From assembly GCA_905116865.2 (NCBI GenBank), contig CAJHNH020003139.1:614986-678985 (forward strand): 64,000 nt of DNA, written 5' to 3'. The position numbers and the translations under genes were made by a program. This document shows, in pieces, positions 57,450 to 64,000 of the stretch; position 1 is the stretch's first letter; the number at the start of each line of letters is the position of its first letter. The DNA comes from Candidula unifasciata (lineage: Eukaryota > Mollusca > Gastropoda > Stylommatophora > Geomitridae). The notes beneath the pieces were generated by a model. The model saw only the letters and a program-made list of their open reading frames with translations, did no database searches and was not told the origin of the DNA.

Positions 57450-58121
57450 GACACAATGGTTAATCAGTTAAGTATAGTTAAACACTGAGTTGTCTTGTGT
57501 CTCTCAGATTCTGGACACAATGGTTAGTCAGTTAAGTATAGTTAAACAGGGACTATTGTCTTGTGTCTCTCAGATCCTAGACACAATGGTTAGTTAGTTA
57601 AGTATAAACACTGACAGTTGTCTTGTGTCTCTCAGATTCTGGACACAATGGTTAATCAGTTAAGCATAGTTAAACAGTGACAATTGTCTTGTGTCTCTCA
57701 GATTCTAGACACAATGGTCAGTTAAGTATAAACACTGACTATTGTCTTGTGTCTCTCAGATTCTAGACACAATGGTTAATCAGTTAAGTATAAACACTGA
57801 CTATTGTCTTGTGTCTCTCAGATTCTAGACACAATGGTTAGTTAAGTATAAACACTGACTATTGTCTTGTGTCTCTCAGATTCTAGACACAATGGTTAGT
57901 TAAGTATAAACACTGACTATTGTCTTGTGTCTCTCAGATTCTAGACACAATGGTTAATCAGTTAAGTATAAACACTGACTATTGTCTTGTGTCTCTCAGA
58001 TTCTAGACACAATGGTTAATCAGTTAAGTATAAACACTGACTATTGTCTTGTGTCTCTCAGATTCTAGACACAATGGTTAGTCAGTTAAGTATAAACACT
58101 GAGTTGTCTTGTGTCTCTCAG
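57450..58121 (+). repeat. 53-67-bp array of exon 11 acceptor copies
   Basis: Each unit ends TGTCTTGTGTCTCTCAGATT and continues CTRGACACAATGGTTAGTCA, GTTAAGTATAAACACTGA. The true exon 11 begins CTCTCAG|ATTCTGGAC, so the unit includes the whole 3' splice site (pyrimidine tract and AG) and the first nine or so exon bases. Ten such copies precede the real one. The copy next to exon 11 (AG at 58060-58061) is exactly 60 bp upstream and keeps the reading frame open. Confidence 0.95.
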
Positions 58122-58218
58122 ATTCTGGACTGTGAACTGTTTGAGCACATGCACCAGCATGGAGACTACACCCACTTCTACTTTTGCTACAGGTGGTTTT
58201 TGCTGGACTTCAAGAGAG
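58122..58218 (+). CDS. SGSM exon 11 of window: TBC core
   Basis: Visible residues 511-542; enters in phase 0, leaves in phase 1. Acceptor TTGTGTCTCTCAG, donor AGAG|GTGAGT. Encodes [14 protein letters not shown], then [18 protein letters not shown], a helix pair that is nearly invariant in SGSM and close relatives ([14 protein letters not shown]). The start at 58122 is fixed by homology and phase; an alternative start at 58062, using the last array copy as acceptor, would add 20 codons in frame without a stop. Confidence 0.96.
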
Positions 58219-58480
58219 GTGAGTGCTTTCTGGTTACCTGAAACACATTTTTTGTTTCTGCGTGCAGCTGTATCACTGAAAGTAAAAAGTTAAAGGGGTA
58301 AGGGAGGGACCCTTTTCACATCTTTGGTGCATCCTGAATCTGGTGCTAGCTTCAGATTTGTATCGAGCTGTAGGCACTCAGTAGGATCTGCAGTCAACCT
58401 CACCAAGGATTATCTTTCCAAGACATTTCATTGTAGCCATTTAAATCCTAAGAGTTTGAAAATCCTTGGTCAATTATGAA
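58219..58480. other. Intron after exon 11
   Basis: Nothing recognised before the SINE. Confidence 0.4.
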
Positions 58481-58562
58481 ACTCTGGTCCTATGCAGATT
58501 TGAACCTAAGACCTTTGAGCTGACAGTTTTGTGTAGCCACTGCGCTACTATGGCTCCATTAG
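58425..58562 (-). mobile_element. tRNA-derived SINE head, minus strand
   Basis: Minus strand: TAGCGCAGTGG (58547-58537) is an exact RNA polymerase III box A, and GGTTCAAATCT (58506-58496) is a good box B, 30 bases apart. The two together resemble the tRNA-like head of a SINE. A true tRNA is unlikely: the cloverleaf ends are not paired and the body continues (AGGACCAGAGTTTCATAA). Confidence 0.75.
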
Positions 58563-59445
58563 TGAGATAATGTTTATAGAATTGTGGATCCTTCCTCAGC
58601 CATTTTTCTGACACCACCCCAAGTGGTCAATACAGGACACAAAATCAGTTTAATGTTGATATATTTCTATTGAGGACTGTTTGAGCGTTGTGACTGGTGC
58701 TTTGCCTGTGCAGGCAGATGTAAGGTTTAGGCTGTCAACAGATGAAACATTTTTAAACTGACTAGCATGACCCTAGGGTTAACTCAGGACTCTATGTATT
58801 GTGGTCTCTGACTCTCTCGCGTGCTCTCTCTCTCTCTCTCTTCTCGCTTCTCTCTCTCTACTGCTTCTTGATTGCCTCCGAGTGGCTACTCAGCCCTCCA
58901 ATTTATCCCCCTCAAATCCGTGTAGGCGGATGATGTCTACACGAGAGGCACACTCGTATGGGCATTCTCGTGAATCATGATCCTGTGGGTGTTCTCGAGA
59001 CTCACACTTATGTGGGCGTTCTCTAGGATCACACTCATGTGGGTGGCTGATGTTACCTGAGAATCACGCTGTCACTTAATTTACACTTTCTCTGTTCATC
59101 TCAGCCATGCTTTCAGCCCTCCACAGAGTAACCCACACATCCACTTTCTCTCGTGCGTGCACACCTTGTTCATGAATAGACATTCTCACTGGTCTCCTCT
59201 CAATACTCGGACCATGTTGACACTATTCCCCCTGTGAACTTACAGAAAGTACTGGCATACCACTGTCCCTTCACACATTATCACACTTTACCCAAATCAG
59301 CGCGCAACAGATGGAATGGCTGCTGCATCGAAGGACTAAGCACGCATGGGGATACCTAATATGCAAAGACATTGATTGTGATAAAATAACATAAATCGAA
59401 ACCAGTTGTATTTACCTATGACATACCTACCTGAAACACCTGTAG
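58563..59445. other. Intron with (CT)n patch
   Basis: CT-rich microsatellite at 58814-58860; loose repeats of CTCATGTGGGYG/TTCTCGTGAATC at 58955-59045. No exon recognised. Confidence 0.5.
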
Positions 59446-59453
59446 AATATAAT

Positions 59454-60366
59454 TAGGGCTGTACCGAATATTCGCTTCGTATTCGCTTCGGCGCCGAATA
59501 GTGGACCTAATAACTATTCGGTATTCGGCCGAATAGTTGGGGTTTGGGCCGAATACAAATAGTGGTTACTTTACACCCGTTTCTGGACTGGTGGAAAATA
59601 AACATGTCAAGATTTTCCACCTTGGTTCATATTGTCAAGCATTATCTTTGTGCACAACCTACGAGCGTACCAAGTGAACGTCTGTTTAGTACAGCTGGAA
59701 ATACCCTCAGTTAGACGAGAAGCTGCCTTAATGCTGACAACATGGAAAAAATTTTTTTTTTTTTTTTTTAAATTAAGCTGTCAGTGACAATTTACAAGTT
59801 TAGTTACTTGTTATAAAATTAAGAATACTTGCATTTCTAGATATTAGTTACCACAGACTGGCCAAACAATTTATAAACAAGCCTCAAAGATGTGGTTTTA
59901 CCAAAAAATGCTTAAAATACCATGGACAGCCCCCTCCCCCCCCCCCCCCCCCCCCCCCCCCAAAAAAAAAGGCAACCAAGAGGCTTTGAAAGAGGAGGGA
60001 GCCCGAAGACAACTACTCACAGACATCAGGAGACAGTCATCATTTTTTGGCCATGTTATAAGATGAGGAAAAATTAAACATGTGGTGACCACTGGAAAGA
60101 TATGTAGAAGGAGGGATAGAGGAAGACAACGAGAGAAGATTCTTGACAGTCTTGTTGCAAGGCATGGAGGTGTGTCAGCACACGAACTAATACATGCTGC
60201 AAGAGATGGCAGATTGTGGCGAGGCATAATTGCCCATACCAGTCGGCAAGGCACCTGATGATGATGATGATACACTATTCATATTAGTTTTCGTATTCGG
60301 TCGAATAGTTGGTCCATCTATTCGTATTTGGCCGAATAGTGAAAATCACTATTCGGTACAGCCCTA
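59454..60366 (+). mobile_element. hAT transposon remnant with perfect TIRs and 8-bp TSD
   Basis: The 913-bp element has identical 17-bp inverted ends (TAGGGCTGTACCGAATA) and is flanked by the 8-bp direct repeat AATATAAT (59446-59453 and 60367-60374), as expected for hAT. Several subterminal GCCGAATA motifs in both orientations probably bound transposase. Inside, 59583-59758 encodes LDWWKINMSRFSTLV, then KHYLCAQPTSVPSERLFSTA and, after a stop, the end of the hATC dimerisation domain. The rest of the transposase is deleted, so it is a nonautonomous derivative. A LINE tail has inserted into it at about 59940-60275. Confidence 0.93.
59935..60275 (+). mobile_element. LINE ORF2 C-terminal tail nested in the hAT element
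   Basis: The + strand reads FFGHVIR, GKIKHVVTTGKICRRRDRG and RQREKILDSLVARHGG, ending SRQGT then GATGATGATGATGA. Same family as 28335-28645. A poly-C/poly-A tract (59933-59970) forms its left border. Insertion inside the hAT copy dates it as younger than the hAT insertion. Confidence 0.82.
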
Positions 60367-60510
60367 AATATAATACTTATCTAAATCAGCTAAGAAACAA
60401 AATTCCAGTCTGAAACAGCGATAAAACAAACAAACTTGTATCTGCATAAATGAGTTCTCACAAGGTGAATCTGTTCTCTGCTGACACAGTAGTCCTGTTC
60501 TTCTCCCCAG

Positions 60511-60678
60511 AGCTCATCTACGAGGACATATTCTCCGTATGGGAGACTATATGGGCAGCACGACATGTGACCTCCAGTCACTTTGTTCTCTTCATTGCCC
60601 TGGCACTAGTGCAAGTGTACAGAGACATTATCCTTGACAACAACATGGACTTTACTGACATCATCAAGTTTTTCAATG
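60511..60678 (+). CDS. SGSM exon 12 of window: TBC core
   Basis: Visible residues 543-598; enters in phase 1, leaves in phase 1. Acceptor TTCTTCTCCCCAG, donor AATG|GTATGG. Encodes [20 protein letters not shown], then [18 protein letters not shown] and [17 protein letters not shown]. This is the C-terminal half of the TBC domain, with the SVWExxWAA helix and the [10 protein letters not shown] stretch typical of SGSM. The frame runs on past the donor through the repeat to 61157 without a stop, so the donor is fixed by homology to the final exon rather than by frame closure. Confidence 0.96.
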
Positions 60679-62330
60679 GTATGGGCCCCGGCTGTGTGTG
60701 TACCTCAGCTGTGTATGTGCCTCAGCTGCGTGTGTTCCCTGGCTGTGTGTGCCCCAGCTGTGTGTGTGCCCTGGCTGTGTGTTTCCCGACTGAGTGTGTG
60801 CCCCGGCTGTGTGTGTGCCCTGGCAGCGTGTGTGCCATGGCTGTGGGTGTGCCATGGCTGTGTGTGTACCCCAGCTGTGTAGTGCCCCGGCTGTGTGTGT
60901 GCCCCAGCTGTGTGTACCCAATTCATGTGACCACAGCTGTGTGTCCTGTCTGTGTGTGTGCCCCGGCTGTGTATGTGCCCCGGCTGTGTATGTGCCTCGG
61001 CAGTGTGTACCCAATTCATGTGTCCCCAGCTGTGTGTGTTGCATATGCACATTGCATGTTGTATGTGTCCCAGCAGTTGTGTCCAAATGGTGCATTGGAT
61101 GTTGCCAGGCTGTGCTTGTTGTGTATTTGCCAGATCTATTTGTCCCATCTGTGCTAACTGTATGTTTCCAAGTTGTGCCATATGTATGTGTCCCAGCTGT
61201 TACAGATGTAGGTTTCCCATCTGGGCTAGATGTATGTGTCCCAGCTGTGTCAGATGTATGTATCCCAAATGTTCCAGATGTATGTGTCCCAGCTGTTTCA
61301 GATGTATGTATCCTATCTAGGCCAGATGTATGTGTCCTAGCTGTGTCAGATCTGTTTGTCCCATCTGTGCTAACTGTATGTATCCAAGTTATGCCATATG
61401 TATGTGTCCCAGCTGTGCCAGATGTATGTTTCCCATCTGGGCTAGATGTCTGTGTCCCAGCTGTGTCATATGTATGTGTCCCAGCTGTGTCAGATGTATG
61501 TATCTTAAATGTTCCAGATGTGTGTGTCCCAGCTGTTTCAGATGTATGTTACCCACTTGGGCCATATGTATGTATCCCAGCTGTGCCAGATGTATGTGTC
61601 CCAGCTGTGTGAAATGTATGAATCCCAAATGTACCAGATTTATGTATCCCAGCTGTGCCAGATGTATGTGTCCCAGCTGTGTGAGATGTATGAATCCCAA
61701 ATGTGCCAGATTTATGTATCCCAGCTGTGCCAGATGTATGTGTCCCAGCTGTGTGAGATGTATGAATCCCAAATGTGCCAGATTTATGTATCCCAGCTGT
61801 GCCAGATGTATGTGTCCCAGCTGTGTGAGATGTATGAATCCCAAATGTGCCAGATTTATGTATCCCAGCTGTGCCAGATGTATGTGTCCCAGTTGTGTCA
61901 GATGTATGTATCACAGCTGTGCCAGATGTGTGAATCCCTAATGTGCCAGATGTATGTGCCCCAGCTGTGTGAGATGTATAAATCCAAAATGTGCTAGATG
62001 AATGTGTCCCATCTGTGCTAGCTGTATATTTCCTAGCTGTGCCATATATATGAATCCAAGCTGTGCTAAATGTTTGTGTATCAGCTATGCTAAATGTTTG
62101 TGTATCAGCTGTGCCAAAAGTTTGTGTATCAGCTGTGCAAAATGCATTTGCCCCAGCTGTGCCAGAAGTGTATATCCCAGCTGTGTCAGATGTATGTCTT
62201 CCAGCTGTGCCAGCTCTATGTTTTTTCAGCTGTATGTATATCAGTTGTGCAAGCTGAACGTGTCCCAGCTGTGCAGGCTATATGTGCCCAGCTGTTTGTG
62301 CCGCAACAAGCCTTTGTTTCTCAAATGTGG
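60679..62330. repeat. Compound 12/24-bp array directly after exon 12 donor
   Basis: Starts within about 10 bp of the donor. Left part (60685-61010): CCCCGGCTGTGTGTGTGC units; middle and right part: TGTATGTGTCCCAGCTGTGC plus CAGA in 24-bp units with higher-order blocks of 72 bp (61590-61870). To the right of 61950 it decays. Units contain TGTGTCCCAG|CTGTG, a pyrimidine-poor acceptor look-alike. Long Cys-rich frames (up to 272 residues, + and -) are artefacts. Confidence 0.94.
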
Positions 62331-62390
62331 GTGGACATTTTGACTGCTTTCACCAAATATCAAAGATATTTGATGTATTCTTGTAAACAG

Positions 62391-63562
62391 TTGTATCATT
62401 GTCTGTGTCTGTTGTATCATTATCTGTTTCTGTTGTATCATTGTCTGTCTGTTGTATCATTGTCTGTGTCTGTTGTTTCATTGTCTGTTTCTGTTGTAAC
62501 ATTGTCTGTGTCTGTTGTATCATTGTCTGTGTCTGTTTTATCATTGTATGTGTCTGTTGTATCATTGTCTGTGTCTGTTGTATCATTGTCTGTGTCTGTT
62601 GTATCATTGTCTGTGTCTGTTGTATCATTGTCTGTGTCTGTTGTATCATTGTCTGTGTCTGTTGTATCATTGTCTGTGTCTGTTGTATCATTGTCTGTGT
62701 CTGTTGTATCATTGTCTGTGTCTGTTGTATCATTGTCTGTTTCTGTTGTATCATTGTCTGTGTCTGTTGTATCATTGTCTGTGTCTGTTGTATCATTGTC
62801 TGTGTCTGTTGTATCATTGTCTGTGTCTGTTGTATCATTGTCTGTGTCTGTTGTATCATTGTCTGTGTCTGTTGTATCATTGTCTGTGTCTGTTGTATCA
62901 TTGTCTGTGTCTGTTGTATCATTGTCTGTGTCTGTTGTATCATTGTCTGTGTCTGTTGTATCCATGTCTGTGTTTGTTGTATCATTGTCTGTGTCTGTTG
63001 TATCATTGTCTGTGTCTGTTGTATCATTGTCTGTGTCTGTTGTATCATTGTGTCTGTTGTATCATTGTCTGTCTGTTGTATCATTGTCTGTCTGTTGTAT
63101 CATTGTCTGTCTGTTGTATCATTGTCTGTTTCTGTTGTATCATTGTCTGTCTGTTGTATCATTGTCTGTCTGTTGTATCATTGTCTGTTTCTGTTGTATC
63201 ATTGTGTCTGTTGTATCATTGTCTGTCTGTTGTATCATTGTCTGTCTGTTGTATCATTGTCTGTCTGTTGTATCATTGTCTGTCTGTTGTATCATTGTCT
63301 GTGTCTGTTGTATCATTGTCTGTGTCTGTTGTATCATTGTCTGTGTCTGTTGTATCATTGTGTCTGTTGTATCATTGTCTGTCTGTTGTATCATTGTCTG
63401 TCTGTTGTATCATTGTCTGTGTCTGTTGTATCATTGTCTGTGTCTGTTGTATCATTGTGTCTGTTGTATCATTGTCTGTCTGTTGTATCATTGTCTGTCT
63501 GTTGTATCATTGTCTGTCTGTTGTATCATTGTCTGTCTGTTGTATCATTGTCTGTCTATCAT
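62391..63562. repeat. 21/17-bp tandem array, about 60 copies
   Basis: Unit TTGTATCATTGTCTGTGTCTG (21 bp) in the left 700 bp; 17-bp unit TGTATCATTGTCTGTCT in the right part. Stop-free in several frames, giving false ORFs of 398-496 residues on + and 175-244 on -. Confidence 0.97.
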
Positions 63563-63705
63563 TGTCTGTGTTGTTTGCTGGTGAAGGCTGTCTAGCTGCA
63601 ATGGTCATTTTGTCATTCATGTTTTCATTTTATTGGGGAAGCTGGCTTGTTCTGTCTCTTGTTTCCACTGATTTCTTTCTGTATCAGTGGCATTTTTCAT
63701 TTCAG

Positions 63706-63794
63706 AAATGGCAGAGCATCATAATGCCAAACAGGTGTTGAAAATCTCTCGGGAACTGGTGCTAAGACTGCAGACACTCATTGACAACAAATGA
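63706..63794 (+). CDS. SGSM final exon: C-terminus and stop
   Basis: Visible residues 599-627, then TGA at 63792-63794. Enters in phase 1 (split Glu). Acceptor TTTTTCATTTCAG. Encodes EMAEHHNAKQVLKISREL then VLRLQTLIDNK. The AEHH-A...L-I-R-L...Q-LI-NK pattern is the conserved C-terminal end of SGSM1/2, so the protein ends at the usual place with no extra domain. Confidence 0.95.
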
Positions 63795-64000
63795 AAGCCA
63801 GCAGGTCAAGGGACCCCACTCCTGCTGGGTTCATGATACCTTGCATGGCTGATGTTCTGTACAGGAGAAGTTATTGCTCTTGTTTAAACTGTACATCTTC
63901 TTGTGTACTCTGATCAGCTCTATTGTTCTATAAGTTTATGTGTATAGTTGTTGAAGTGTTGTAGATTTTGGAGTACTCATCAAATTCTGTATAGTTCTAG
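63795..64000 (+). other. SGSM 3' UTR, cut by window end
   Basis: Follows the stop codon. No AATAAA signal is visible in the 206 bases present, so the polyadenylation site lies beyond the window. Confidence 0.8.

Larger units (their letters stand above)
9150..64000 (+). other. SGSM1/SGSM2-family RabGAP gene, 3' part (13 exons)
   Basis: Gene-level entry. Thirteen exons on the + strand join with matching phases (intron phases 1,0,0,0,2,1,0,2,1,0,1,1) into 627 residues plus a leading partial codon, ending in a TGA. The product belongs to the small G protein signalling modulator family: proteins with an N-terminal RUN domain and a C-terminal TBC domain that bind Rap/Rab GTPases and accelerate Rab GTP hydrolysis on vesicle membranes. 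The TBC part is seen here; the RUN domain is expected upstream of the window. The TBC domain is split by a long linker (roughly residues 140-404 of the visible part), a hallmark of SGSM proteins. Catalytic fingers are Arg424 (IDKDVQR) and Gln458 (GYVQG). SGSM1 versus SGSM2 cannot be decided; invertebrates usually have a single pre-duplication gene. Introns reach 18.7 kb and are packed with minisatellites and transposons. Confidence 0.93.

Noticed and set aside
58490..58562. Functional tRNA gene on minus strand
   Set aside because: Box A and box B are good, but acceptor-stem pairing and a proper anticodon arm are not seen; it fits a SINE head better.
62094..63741. Open frames of 398-496 residues reading as VVSLSVS or YHCLCLL repeats
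   Set aside because: Stop-free 21-bp minisatellite in several frames on both strands; hydrophobic look is from TTGT/CTGT composition.

Overview
This is eukaryotic DNA from an animal nuclear genome, most likely a lophotrochozoan and possibly a mollusc. Three things point that way: a multi-exon gene with GT-AG introns and phase-consistent junctions, several tRNA-derived SINE-like and non-LTR retroelement fragments, and very heavy intronic minisatellite load. The taxon is my inference from the overall look; no marker gene fixes it.

One gene explains all the real coding sequence. On the + strand I can assemble 13 exons (9150 to 63794) that join without a phase conflict into the last 627 residues of a small G protein signalling modulator (SGSM1/SGSM2 family) RabGAP. 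The N-terminal RUN-domain part must lie upstream of base 1, because the first 9.1 kb holds only intron. Exons 3-4 carry the start of the TBC domain, exons 4-7 a Ser/Thr-rich linker, and exons 8-13 the catalytic TBC core with the arginine finger (IxxDxxR, exon 8) and glutamine finger (YxQ, exon 9). The stop codon is at 63792-63794 and the 3' UTR runs off the window.

The rest is intron, and close to half of the window (about 30 kb by my own tally) is tandem repeat: more than 30 separate arrays with units of 12 to 98 bp, including a 98-bp array at 1-5365, a 46-bp array at 6656-8417, a 72-bp array at 23600-25125, a 27-bp array at 25490-26905, a 32-bp array at 37883-41296, a 53-bp array at 47150-48470, a roughly 43-bp array at 52760-54345 and a 21-bp array at 62391-63560. 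Most long open frames here are artefacts of stop-free repeat units and are not genes.

Mobile elements fill much of what remains: non-LTR retroelement fragments (RNase H, reverse transcriptase FADD motif and many ORF2 C-terminal tails), tRNA-related SINEs, a 913-bp hAT element with perfect 17-bp terminal inverted repeats and 8-bp target duplication (59454-60366, itself hit by a LINE tail), and a 1.0-kb piggyBac-like TTAA element (43382-44382).

The most unusual signal is that several arrays are built from the gene's own splice junctions. Copies of the exon 2 end plus donor, of the exon 8 acceptor plus exon start, and of the exon 11 acceptor plus exon start lie as repeats in the adjoining introns; exons 1 and 3 show weaker versions. 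At exon 11, ten decoy acceptors precede the real one, and the nearest would extend the exon in frame by 60 nt. A second theme is minisatellites that have grown inside retroelement 3' ends.
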